Positions 47,724-56,500 of a stretch of DNA of 64,000 bases are shown here, one piece after another. The notes under the pieces were generated by a model that worked only from the letters and a program-made list of their open reading frames with translations, did not search any database and was not told the DNA's origin. The stretch comes from Allorhizobium undicola ORS 992 = ATCC 700741. Lineage in GTDB: Bacteria > Pseudomonadota > Alphaproteobacteria > Rhizobiales > Rhizobiaceae. The stretch spans positions 186,001 through 250,000 of the forward strand of contig NZ_JHXQ01000002.1 of the NCBI RefSeq assembly GCF_000621665.1. The letters run 5' to 3'. The number at the start of each line of letters is the position of its first letter. Positions within the stretch are counted from its first letter, which is position 1. The translations under genes and the position numbers were made by a program.

Positions 47724-48379
47724 AACTCGTCCTGTTCGATTGCGATGGCACGCTGGTCGATAGCGCGGCGACCATCCACGGCACCATGCGGCGCACCTTT
47801 CTGGAATTCGGCAAGCCCGAACCAAGCCTCGAGCAGACCAAGGCAATCATCGGCCTGACGCTGGACATTGCCATTGCCCGCATCGACGGCAAGGATCATG
47901 CCGATGAAGAAGCCGTGGCGATGGCCGCGCATTACAAATCCCTCTTCACGGATGTCCGTAAGGACCGCAGCTTCAATGAACCGCTTTTCAACGGGATCGG
48001 CGAGGTCTTGGAGCGTATTTCCCGTGAAGACCATATTCTCATTGGCGCGGTGACGGGCAAATCGCGTCGCGGCCTGTCCTTCATTCTCGATCTTCATGGA
48101 TTGTCGCAGCATTTCATCGTGCGGCGCACGGCGGATGATTGTCCTTCCAAGCCACATCCGGCCATGGTGACAGAGTGCTGCGTTGAAACCGGCATTGCCG
48201 CTGACAGGACCATCGTGATTGGCGACGCCATTTACGACATGCAGATGGCAAGGGCGGCAGGCGCAAAGCCGATTGGCGTGAGCTGGGGTTATGGCCCCGT
48301 GCCGGAGCTCGAAAAGGCCGGTGCCGCAGTTATTGCCCATCATCCGCTGGACCTGATTGACCTGATCTTGCAAGAGTAA
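47720..48379 (+). CDS. HAD family hydrolase (phosphoglycolate phosphatase-like)
   Basis: A 219-residue haloacid dehalogenase-superfamily phosphatase. Motif I is LVLFDCDGTLVDS (nucleophile Asp), motif II lies in IGAVTGKSRRG, and motif III/IV is KPHPAMV ... TIVIGDAIYDMQMARAAGA. The cap is helical (subclass IA). The substrate is unknown; phosphoglycolate and nucleotide phosphatases are similar. It sits in an operon with the pseudouridine synthase and the ATP12 chaperone. Confidence 0.9.
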   Translation: MKLVLFDCDGTLVDSAATIHGTMRRTFLEFGKPEPSLEQTKAIIGLTLDIAIARIDGKDHADEEAVAMAAHYKSLFTDVRKDRSFNEPLFNGIGEVLERISREDHILIGAVTGKSRRGLSFILDLHGLSQHFIVRRTADDCPSKPHPAMVTECCVETGIAADRTIVIGDAIYDMQMARAAGAKPIGVSWGYGPVPELEKAGAAVIAHHPLDLIDLILQE

Positions 48380-48383
48380 CGAC

Positions 48384-49169
48384 ATGCGTGACATTTTCGA
48401 CGGACTGGCGCCTGAGCCGAGTGACCCGGATCCCGTGCGCCGGGCGCAGATACAGATGAAGCGCCCGCTTCCCAAGCGTTTTTACAAGAACGTGACCGTC
48501 ACTGCCGCCGAGGGCGGCTTTGCCGTGCAGCTTGACGGGCGCGCCGTAAAAACGCCGGGCAAGAACCCGCTGGTCATGCCCACTCTTGCCGCAGCAAAGC
48601 TGGTTGCAGGTGAATGGCAGGCTCAGGGCGAAGAAATCGATCCCGCCTCCATGCCGCTGACCCGTCTGGCCAATACCGCCATCGATGCCGTGTCCCGAAC
48701 CATGGACGAGGTGCTGGAGGATATTGTCCGCTTTTCCGGTTCCGACATGGTGTGCTACCGCGCCGACGAACCACAGGCTCTGGTGGAGCGGCAAAGCAGG
48801 GATTGGAACCCGATTCTCGGCTGGCTGGACGCGGTGCATGAGGTGCGCCTCATCACCATTACCGGCATCATGCACCAGGAACAGCCGCAAAACTCGCTGG
48901 CCGCCTTTCGCCGTGCCGTTGAGCGTCACGCGCAACCTTTTCCTCTGGCGGCGCTGCACGTCATGACCACATTGACCGGCTCTGCCGCTTTGGCTTTGGC
49001 GCTCGCCGATGGCTTCCTGTCGCTGGAAGAGGGGTGGCGCCGCGCCCATCTGGACGAAATCTGGACGGAGGAGCATTGGGGCGTGGATGCCGAGGCCGAG
49101 GCCCGCCGCGCGGCGCGGTTCGTCGAGATGCAATCGGCTTACGCGCTGCTGTCAGCCTGCAAGGACTGA
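48384..49169 (+). CDS. ATP12-type F1-ATPase assembly chaperone
   Basis: A 261-residue ATP12 family protein, shared by mitochondria and Alphaproteobacteria, where it binds the F1 alpha subunit before assembly. Family segments are RFYKNVTVTAAEGGFAVQLDGRAVKTPGKNPLVMPT and MPLTRLANTAIDAVSRTMDEVLEDIVRFSGSDMVCYRADEP. It starts 4 bases after the HAD gene. No ATP synthase genes are nearby. Confidence 0.92.
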   Translation: MRDIFDGLAPEPSDPDPVRRAQIQMKRPLPKRFYKNVTVTAAEGGFAVQLDGRAVKTPGKNPLVMPTLAAAKLVAGEWQAQGEEIDPASMPLTRLANTAIDAVSRTMDEVLEDIVRFSGSDMVCYRADEPQALVERQSRDWNPILGWLDAVHEVRLITITGIMHQEQPQNSLAAFRRAVERHAQPFPLAALHVMTTLTGSAALALALADGFLSLEEGWRRAHLDEIWTEEHWGVDAEAEARRAARFVEMQSAYALLSACKD

Positions 49170-49232
49170 ACCGGCAAGCCTGCGGCAAGGCTTCAGGCCC
49201 ATTGAAGGTTTAGTCTTTCCCTGGGCCTTGCC

Positions 49233-49694
49233 ATGCTTCTCAAACGTTTTTCCCTCGGTATTCTGCTGGCGCTCTCACTGATCGTGGCAGGCTGCGTTTC
49301 GTCGCTGCTGCCCGACAGGCCGAAGAAATTTTACTATGACGTGCGCGCCGTCACCGTTCTTGCCGGTACAGATGTGCCGGTGGCGTTGGTTCAGGCGGTG
49401 GAGCGGCGTATGCAGGCGGCGGTCGAGGCGACCATTCGCCAGGATGTTGCGCCGCGCGTGATCCTCACGGTTCGCATCCGTGATTTTGCCACGGGCAGGG
49501 GATTGCAAAAACGCCTGAATGAAGCAGATGTCATGGTGCGCGCCATTTATGTCGAAAACGGCGCAACCGCCTCGGAAGGCAATTTCAAGGTCCAGACAGA
49601 AACGCTCGATCCCAAACTTGCACCGGAAAGTCTGGCGGAAGCGATCTCGGCGCGGTTGAGAAGCCTGTTTTCACTCACCGCGCCCAAGGTATGA
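49233..49694 (+). CDS. Putative lipoprotein, unknown function
   Basis: A 153-residue protein with a lipoprotein signal (LGILLALSLIVAGC, lipobox ending at Cys21). The rest is a compact alpha/beta domain (VPVALVQAVERRMQAAVEATIRQDVAPRVILTVRIRDF) without recognised motif. It follows the ATP12 gene by 63 bases and may be co-transcribed. Role unknown. Confidence 0.7.
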   Translation: MLLKRFSLGILLALSLIVAGCVSSLLPDRPKKFYYDVRAVTVLAGTDVPVALVQAVERRMQAAVEATIRQDVAPRVILTVRIRDFATGRGLQKRLNEADVMVRAIYVENGATASEGNFKVQTETLDPKLAPESLAEAISARLRSLFSLTAPKV

Positions 49695-49727
49695 AGCTTT
49701 TGTTCCTGACGCAGGACCGTGTCGATC

Positions 49728-49834
49728 CTACTGCATAATTCCTTAAATCGGAATCGATTTAAGGTGAAAATTATGCAGCAGATTTAAAGCGTTACAGCGT
49801 CCTTCGTGCGTTTGATAAAACGCACGGCGCTGTA
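49728..49834. repeat. Dispersed repeat, family B, copy 1
   Basis: A ~107-bp unit starts CTACTGCATA, contains the palindrome CCTTAAATCG/CGATTTAAGG and GTGAAAATTATGCAGCAG, and ends with a hairpin of the GCGTTT/AAACGC type followed by CACGGCGCTGTA. It is about 90% identical by eye to 51291-51393. The 350 bases 49695-50046 hold no gene; the rest is presumably the promoter of the next gene. Confidence 0.85.
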
Positions 49835-50046
49835 GCCCCACTCCGGTCGGGTCATGTCCTGAAACGTGGATATGGATACAACTTTAAAGATTATCGGTGC
49901 CGCCTTGTAACGTTTTGTCCCTATTTCATTCCTGCGTCGATTTATGACTGGATCAAAATGGCGCGGCATCTCGCATTGGGGTGGGATGCCTGGGGCTTAA
50001 TCCGGTTTCGGGGCGAAATCGGACCCGGAAGAGTTGTGGGGACAAA

Positions 50047-50832
50047 ATGAATTTTACCAAAATAAGCCACGCATTGATTGTATCTGTTGCGAGCCTTTCG
50101 TTGAGTGCACAAACGATCATGGCGCAAGGCGTCGAGCCGGGCATGGCTGCGGATGCCGCAGGCGCGGCCGCCGCCGCACCGCAGCCCGCAAATGCCTGGG
50201 AGCAGGAATATGCCTTGTGGCAGGCATCGGCCAACGGCAATACGACTGCGGATTATCAGGCATATCTTGCGGCCTATCCAGCCGGCAAATTCGCGGATCT
50301 TGCCAAAAATCGTGTCGTGCGGCTGGAGGCAGAAGCAACGCCGCCTGCGCCAGCGGAGGTGAAGCCTGTCTTTACGGCGGGGACACCGCTCAGCGAAGAT
50401 GCGCTGCTGGACAGGGGTGCGCGCCGGGAGGTGCAGGGGCGCCTGACCTCGCTCGGCTTCCGGACGGGCGGAACGGATGGTGTGTTCGGCAATAATACGC
50501 GCCTTGCACTGTCCAACTGGCAAAGCGTGATTGGCGCGCCGGTCACGGGCTATTTGAGCTATGATCAGTTGCAACGTTTGCGGGCCGACAGTCAAGGGCG
50601 CTACGAAGACTGGCTGAGCCAGCAGACGGCTGCAAGGCGGCCACCGCGTCCGGCAGGCCCGGTCCTCGAAGGGCCGGTTCGCAGGAATAACGATGGAGAG
50701 GTGGCGGCCGCATTGGCGCTTGGTGTTATCGGCGGCGCGATTTTGGGCGGCGCCATTGGCGGTGGTCGCCATCACGGCGGACCCGGATTGCATCGCGGGC
50801 CAATTGGCTGCGGCCCGCGCCCCTGCCGATAA
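50047..50832 (+). CDS. Exported protein with peptidoglycan-binding-like domain and glycine zipper
   Basis: A 261-residue protein. The signal peptide is SHALIVSVASLSLSAQTIMA. Next come an Ala/Pro linker, an EYALWQASANGNTTADYQAYLAAYPAGKFADLAKNR segment (a short repeat common in caspase-like periplasmic proteins), and a PG_binding_1-like domain (REVQGRLTSLGFRTGGTDGVFGNNTRLALSNWQ). The C-terminus has a glycine zipper (VIGGAILGGAIGGG) and a His/Gly tail. It is probably anchored at the cell wall or outer membrane. Exact role unknown. A strong terminator follows. Confidence 0.75.
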   Translation: MNFTKISHALIVSVASLSLSAQTIMAQGVEPGMAADAAGAAAAAPQPANAWEQEYALWQASANGNTTADYQAYLAAYPAGKFADLAKNRVVRLEAEATPPAPAEVKPVFTAGTPLSEDALLDRGARREVQGRLTSLGFRTGGTDGVFGNNTRLALSNWQSVIGAPVTGYLSYDQLQRLRADSQGRYEDWLSQQTAARRPPRPAGPVLEGPVRRNNDGEVAAALALGVIGGAILGGAIGGGRHHGGPGLHRGPIGCGPRPCR

Positions 50833-50852
50833 GGCTCTCTGCCGCTGCTTTC

Positions 50853-50898
50853 TTGAGCGCCGATCCGACCGGATCCGATCGGCGCTCAATATTTTTTC
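50853..50898 (+). terminator. Rho-independent terminator
   Basis: TTGAGCGCCGATC (50853-50865) / GATCGGCGCTCAA (50877-50889), perfect 13-bp stem, followed by TATTTTTTCT. Confidence 0.9.
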
Positions 50899-50999
50899 TG
50901 AATGAAATTTTACCCTCGCGCAACGACGCACCATCAGGAATTTACGCCGGTCCGGTTTTTCGCGCGTCACGCGCAAGGCGTCGTTATTGACTTGAAACA

Positions 51000-51470
51000 T
51001 GTCCCATCCTATCACTTGAACCGGATGGTTTTTTCTTCGGCAAAGGCTGAAGGGAAAAGCAAAAGGGAATGCGAAGGGGCTGACCCATACAGGGAGCTTC
51101 AAACGCAGCCGACCCCGCGACTGTAGAGCAGTGAGGGTTTTCCATCCGGTCAGGCGTTTTTGTCGTGGCGTTTCTGCATGGTGCAGGGCGGCGGCAATGG
51201 CAAAAGGCCGGAAAAGCCACTGGAGCGGCAAAGCGATAAACCGGGGCAGGACGCCTCTATCATCTACGAATCGTCCGCCTTTTCGCCTTGCTACTGCATA
51301 TTTCCTTAAATCGGAATCGATTTAAGGTGAAAATTATGCAGCAGATGTAAAGTGTTACAGCGCCGTGCGTTTGTTAAAACGCACGGCGCTGTAATACCTC
51401 CGGGAAGGTGAGGAAAGCCTGTAGGACGTGGCCACCACGTCCCGACATTGCGAGCCAGGAGACCTGCCGT
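51000..51470 (+). promoter_or_regulatory. Cobalamin riboswitch, enlarged by an internal repeat
   Basis: Conserved B12-element segments occur in the right order: AAAAGGGAATGCG (51061-51073), CCCCGCGACTGTA (51113-51125), GCCACTGG (51216-51223), CGGGAAGG (51401-51408) and the B12 box AGCCAGGAGACCTGCC (51453-51468). GGTTTTCC (51136-51143) can pair with GGAAAGCC (51412-51419). In usual members GCCACTGG and CGGGAAGG are a few tens of bases apart; here the gap is 177 bases and contains a complete copy of repeat B (51291-51393). It should repress the downstream cob operon when adenosylcobalamin is plentiful, if still able to fold. Confidence 0.9.
51291..51393. repeat. Dispersed repeat, family B, copy 2 (inside the riboswitch)
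   Basis: Starts CTACTGCATA, contains CCTTAAATCG/CGATTTAAGG and GTGAAAATTATGCAGCAG, and ends with the hairpin GCGCCGTGCGTTT / AAACGCACGGCGC and TGTA. It is nearly identical to 49728-49834. Because both parts are self-complementary, it could fold out as an extra arm without disturbing the aptamer core. Confidence 0.85.
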
Positions 51471-51598
51471 CCGGCACGGGCAATCAAGCCCAATTGGGGA
51501 TTTCCCCGCCGCCAGCACGGAGGTTGTCGTGGCGAAACAGTGTATCGGTAGAGCGTCCGCGCTCTGCTCCCATTTGCGCACCTCTTCGGAGGGCGACC

Positions 51599-51901
51599 AT
51601 GGTTGACGTTTTCTCCTCCGGCCGGGCGACCATGATCGCCGTCGCAGCGCTTTTGCTTGCGGCTGTTGCCTTTGCATTTCTCCCCATGGTGAAGAAATCC
51701 ACCTTGCGTGATCAAGGTCACGTAACGGAACCTGCCGAAATGCCTGGAAAATCCGGGTCATCCACCTTTGGTGGCCGACTGGCGGAGCCTCGTGGCGATG
51801 TGCGGGGTGCGGAGGCTACTCCCTCTGCCACGCAGCGCAATGCGTGGCCGGGCTTCGTGCCGCGCTCCAGCGGGCTTTACACGGCTCCGGGCGGCAATTG
51901 A
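51599..51901 (+). CDS. Small membrane-anchored protein behind the cobalamin riboswitch, unknown function
   Basis: A 100-residue protein with one N-terminal membrane helix (ATMIAVAALLLAAVAFAFLPM) and a ~70-residue polar, probably disordered tail (PGKSGSSTFGGRLAEPRGDV ... GLYTAPGGN). The ATG at 51599 has an excellent CGGAGGG site. It is the first gene after the riboswitch and ends 3 bases before cobP, so it is very likely part of the B12-controlled operon. No family was recognised; it might help cobalt handling or membrane association of the CobNST chelatase, but nothing in the sequence proves it. Confidence 0.7.
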   Translation: MVDVFSSGRATMIAVAALLLAAVAFAFLPMVKKSTLRDQGHVTEPAEMPGKSGSSTFGGRLAEPRGDVRGAEATPSATQRNAWPGFVPRSSGLYTAPGGN

Positions 51902-51904
51902 TCC

Positions 51905-52432
51905 ATGAGCAAGCAAAATTCGAAGCGCGTCTTCGTTCTCGGAGGCGCGCGCTCCGGCAAATCCCGTTTCGCCGAACAGATCTGCATCGAAACCGGGGCG
52001 GAGCGCCATTACATTGCCACCGGCCGCGCCTGGGACGATGAGATGCGCGCGCGCATCGCCAGCCATCGCGAGGAGCGCGGCCCCTTGTGGACCACGCATG
52101 AGGAGCCGCTTGCGCTTGCCGAAACCTTGCACCGCCTCGATGCGCCGGGGCGCGTGGTGCTGGTGGATTGCCTCACCCTGTGGATCACCAATCTGATGAT
52201 GGAGGAAAGCCTCGACATCGTGGCTGAAAGCGCGGCGCTGGCGGAACTTTTGCCGCAGCTTACGGCCTCCGTCATTCTCGTTTCCAACGAAGTCGGTCTT
52301 GGCATCGTGCCGGAAAACCGCATGGCGCGGGCGTTTCGCGACCATGCAGGCCGCCTCCACCAGATGATTGCCGCCAGTGCCGACGAGGTGTTTTTCGTCG
52401 CCGCTGGCCTGAGCCTGAAAATGAAGGGTTGA
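51905..52432 (+). CDS. cobP: Adenosylcobinamide kinase / adenosylcobinamide-phosphate guanylyltransferase
   Basis: A 175-residue bifunctional nucleotide-loop enzyme (CobP, called CobU in Salmonella). The P-loop is GGARSGKS (residues 11-18), followed by the histidine region [15 protein letters not shown] that carries the guanylylated His, and [16 protein letters not shown] for Walker B. It phosphorylates adenosylcobinamide and then transfers GMP, activating it for nucleotide loop joining. It lies between the small riboswitch-linked gene and cobW (2-base gap). Confidence 0.95.
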   Translation: MSKQNSKRVFVLGGARSGKSRFAEQICIETGAERHYIATGRAWDDEMRARIASHREERGPLWTTHEEPLALAETLHRLDAPGRVVLVDCLTLWITNLMMEESLDIVAESAALAELLPQLTASVILVSNEVGLGIVPENRMARAFRDHAGRLHQMIAASADEVFFVAAGLSLKMKG

Positions 52433-52434
52433 CC

Positions 52435-53511
52435 ATGTTGCAACAGAAAATTCCCGCCACCGTCATCACCGGCTTTCTCGGCGCTGGCAAAACCACGATC
52501 ATCCGCAACATGCTGATGAATGCCGGGGGCAAGAAGATTGCCCTCATCATCAATGAATTCGGCGATCTCGGCGTCGATGGCGAGGTTCTGAAGGGCTGCG
52601 GCGCGGAGAATTGCAGCGAGGACGACATTATCGAGCTGACGAATGGCTGCATCTGCTGCACCGTGGCCGATGATTTCGTGCCGACCATGCAAAAGCTTCT
52701 GGAACGGGACGTCAAGCCCGATCACATCGTCATCGAAACCTCCGGTCTTGCCCTGCCGCAGCCGCTGGTGGCGGCCTTCAACTGGCCGGATATTCGCACC
52801 CGCGTGACGGTGGATGGCGTGGTGACGGTGGTGGATGGCGCCGCCGTGGCGGCAGGGCGTTTTGCCGACGATCACGACCGGCTGGAAGCGCAGCGCGCCG
52901 AAGACGAAAGCCTCGACCATGAAAGCCCGATCGAGGAATTGTTCGAAGATCAACTGACCTGTGCCGATCTGATCGTCCTCAACAAGACCGATCTTCTCGA
53001 TGCCGATGGGCTTTTGCGCGTCAAGGCAGAGCTTGCCGACCGCATTGCCCGCAAACCCGCCCTGATAGAGGCGCGGCATGGCGAGGTTTCGCCGCTGGTG
53101 TTGCTGGGGCTTGGCGCGGGCTCGGAAGCGGACATCGAAAACCGCAAGAGCCATCACGAGCTGGAGCATGAGGCGCTGCATGAAAGCGGCGTGCCGCATG
53201 ACCATCATCACCACGATCATGACGAGTTCGAAAGCTTCGTGGTGCCGCTTGACGCCATTGCTGCTCCCGACCTTTTCGTGGAGCGGCTGAAGCCGATCAT
53301 CGAAGCCCATGACATTTTGCGGTTGAAGGGCTTTCTCGACGTGCCCGGCAAGCCGATGCGACTGGTGGTGCAGGCGGTTGGCAGCCGCATCGAGACCTAT
53401 TTCGACCGGCCCTGGGCGGCGGGCGAAAGCCGCAAGAGCCGTCTGGTGGTGATCGGTCTGCACGATCAGGATGCCAAGGCGATTTTCGATGCCATTCAGG
53501 CCGCGGCCTGA
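52435..53511 (+). CDS. cobW: CobW-type G3E GTPase metallochaperone
   Basis: A 358-residue COG0523 GTPase. Walker A is GFLGAGKTT (residues 13-21); the metal-binding CxCC-type motif is TNGCICCTV (near residue 71); the guanine motif is LNKTDL. A His-rich loop (HDHHHHDHDEFE) separates it from the C-terminal CobW_C domain. Position before cobN suggests cobalt delivery to the CobNST chelatase, as proposed for true CobW. The ATG at 52435 is chosen over an in-frame TTG at 52429. Confidence 0.95.
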   Translation: MLQQKIPATVITGFLGAGKTTIIRNMLMNAGGKKIALIINEFGDLGVDGEVLKGCGAENCSEDDIIELTNGCICCTVADDFVPTMQKLLERDVKPDHIVIETSGLALPQPLVAAFNWPDIRTRVTVDGVVTVVDGAAVAAGRFADDHDRLEAQRAEDESLDHESPIEELFEDQLTCADLIVLNKTDLLDADGLLRVKAELADRIARKPALIEARHGEVSPLVLLGLGAGSEADIENRKSHHELEHEALHESGVPHDHHHHDHDEFESFVVPLDAIAAPDLFVERLKPIIEAHDILRLKGFLDVPGKPMRLVVQAVGSRIETYFDRPWAAGESRKSRLVVIGLHDQDAKAIFDAIQAAA

Positions 53512-53514
53512 TCC

Positions 53515-56500
53515 ATGCATCTGCTGCTGGCCCAGAAAGGCGCGTTGAACGACGGGGAAGAGGCGGTCGATCTCGGGCAGTCGCCCGGCGATATTCTGTT
53601 TCTTTCCGCTGCGGATACCGAGCTTTCGGCGCTGGCGGCGGTTCTGGATGGGCCGGGCCACGCATGGCGGCTGGCCAGCCTGATGAGCCTCAAGCACCCC
53701 ATGTCGGTCGATACCTATGTGGAGCGCACCGCAAGACATGCGCGGCTCATCATCATTCGTGCGCTTGGCGGCGCCAGCTATTTTCATTATGCGCTGGAGG
53801 CGCTTTGCGCCATCGCCCGCAAAACGGGGGCGGCAATTGCCGTTCTGCCGGGCGATGACAAGCCGGATGCGGGCCTTGAGACCTTTTCGACAGTGAGCGC
53901 GGCGGTGCGTCAAGCGCTCTGGGCCTATCTCTGCGAAGGGGGCGAGCGCAATATGCGCCACTTCGCTGCTTTCGCCGTATCGCTGTTGACAGGGGAAGAG
54001 CCGCCGCCGCCTGCCGAACCCCTGCTGCGGGCAGGCATATGGTGGCCGGGAAAAGGCGCGATTGGCCTTTCCGAATGGCAGGCGCTGGCGGGCGCAAGGC
54101 CGGTTGCCGCCATCTGTTTTTACCGGGCGCTGGTGCAAAGCGGCGAAACCAGGCCGGTGGAGGCTCTGGTGGACGCGCTGGAGGCACGCGGCATGGCGGC
54201 GCTGCCTGTTTTCGTTTCCAGCCTCAAGGATGCGCTTTCCAGCGAAACGCTGCGGCAGATTTTTGCCGAGGCACTGCCCGTTGTGGTGCTGAACGCCACC
54301 GGCTTTGCCGTCTCCAGCCCCGGCAGCGCCCATGGCGGCACCGTGCTGGATGAGCAGGGCGCCGTGGTGTTGCAGGTGATTTTCTCGTCCTCGCAGCGCG
54401 CTGTCTGGGAGCAATCGCTTCAGGGACTGAATGCGCGGGATCTTGCCATGAATGTCGCCCTGCCGGAGGTTGACGGGCGCGTGCTGAGCCGGGCGGTCTC
54501 CTTCAAATCGGCAGCGCGTTATGCGGCAAATGTCGAGACCAATCTTGTGAGCCATGAGCCTGAAGCCAGCCGCATTGCCTTTGTGGCGGATATGGCGGCA
54601 AATTGGGCGCGGCTTCGACAAAAGGCAGCCAGCGAACGCCGGGTGGCGCTGGTCATGGCCAATTATCCCAACCGTGATGGCAGGCTGGGCAACGGGGTTG
54701 GCCTCGATACGCCCGCAGGCAGCATTGAGGTGCTGCGCGCCATGGGCGAATCGGGCTATGAGGTGGGACGCCTTCCCGCAGACGGCGATGCGCTGATGGC
54801 GCTCATCATGCAAGGTCCGACCAATGCCGCCCGCGATGGCAGGGTCGTGCGCGAGAAAATTTCCTTAGCCAGCTACCGGAGATTCTTAGCCGGCTTACCA
54901 TCAGATGTTTCCCAACAGGTTTTCTCGCGCTGGGGCGAGCCTGAAAACGATCCGTTTTTCGATGGCGATGGCTTTGCCCTGCCTTTGATGCGGCTTGGCC
55001 ATGTGATGATCGGCATTCAGCCAGCGCGCGGCTACAATATCGACCCGAAGGACAGCTATCATTCGCCCGATCTCGTGCCGCCGCACGGCTATCTGGCTTT
55101 CTATGCCTTTTTGCGACAGGATTTTGCGGCAGACGCCATTATCCATATGGGCAAACATGGCAATCTGGAATGGTTGCCCGGCAAGGCGCTGGCGCTTTCG
55201 CAGACCTGTTTTCCAGAGGCGATTTTCGGGCCTTTGCCGCATCTTTACCCCTTCATCGTCAATGATCCGGGCGAGGGCACGCAGGCCAAACGCCGTTCCG
55301 GGGCCGTCATCATCAACCATCTGACACCGCCGCTGACGCGGGCCGAAAGTTACGGTCCGCTCAAGGATCTTGAAGCGCTGGTGGATGAGTATTATCAGGC
55401 CGCAGGCAGCGATCCGCGCCGTCTGGTGCTGCTGCGCCGGCAAATTCTTGATCTCATGGCAGATACCGGCCTTGATGAGGATGCGGGCATTACCCGTGGC
55501 GAGGCGCCCGAAAGCGCTCTCGAAAAACTGGACGCCTATCTTTGCGATCTCAAGGAGATGCAGATCAGAGATGGCCTGCATGTTTTCGGGCGCTCTCCCG
55601 AAGGTCGCCTGTTGATCGATCTGACCGTGGCGCTGGCGCGGCTGCCGCGTGGTGGCGGCCATGCAGGCGATGCAAGCCTGCAAAGAGCGATCGCCGCCGA
55701 TTGCGGCCTCAATCGCACCCTGGATGAAGGCGGTTTCGATCCGCTCGATTGCGATTTTGCCGCTCCCTGGCAAGGGGACAGGCCCGAACCGCTGCTCGGT
55801 GCGACGGTTGATCCCTGGCGCAGTGCCGGTGATACGGTGGAACGGCTCGAAATTCTGGCCGCCCGCCTTGTCAGCGGCGAGATGCCGTGCCCGGCGCATT
55901 GGCACCGTACGCGGCTGGTGCTGGACGAGATCGAAGGCGTATTGAAGCCCGCCATCGTCGCTTCCGGCCGGGCTGAAATCCTCGGACTGATGCAGGGGCT
56001 CAATGGCTGCTTTGTCGCGCCCGGTCCATCGGGTGCACCAACCCGCGGCAGGCCGGATGTCCTGCCGACAGGCCGCAATTTCTATTCCGTCGATAGCCGT
56101 GCCGTACCGACGCCTGCGGCCTATGAGCTTGGGCGCAAGTCCGCCGAGCTGCTGATTGCCCGCTATGCGCAGGATCATGGCGAATGGCCCACCTCCTTCG
56201 GCCTGACGGCCTGGGGCACCTCCAATATGCGCACGGGCGGCGACGATATTGCCCAGGCGCTGGCGTTGATCGGCGTCAAGCCTTTATGGGACACGGCGTC
56301 CCGGCGCGTGACGGGCTATGAAATCCTGCCGCTGGCAATTCTGGGCCGTCCGCGTGTGGATGTCACCTTGCGCATTTCGGGCTTTTTCCGCGATGCTTTT
56401 CCAGAGCAGATAGCGCTCTTCGACAAGGCGATCCGCGCCGTTGGAATGCTGGATGAGGAGGCTGCGGAAAATCCTGTCGCCGCCCGGATGCAGGCGGACA

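Noticed and set aside
50853-50889. Possible operator-like palindrome near 50.87 kb
   Set aside because: A 13-bp GC stem followed by a T-run is better explained as a terminator of the preceding gene.
52009-54813. A 934-codon open frame on the minus strand
   Set aside because: It is antisense to cobP, cobW and cobN; the translation is rich in His/Arg/Gln without domain signatures.
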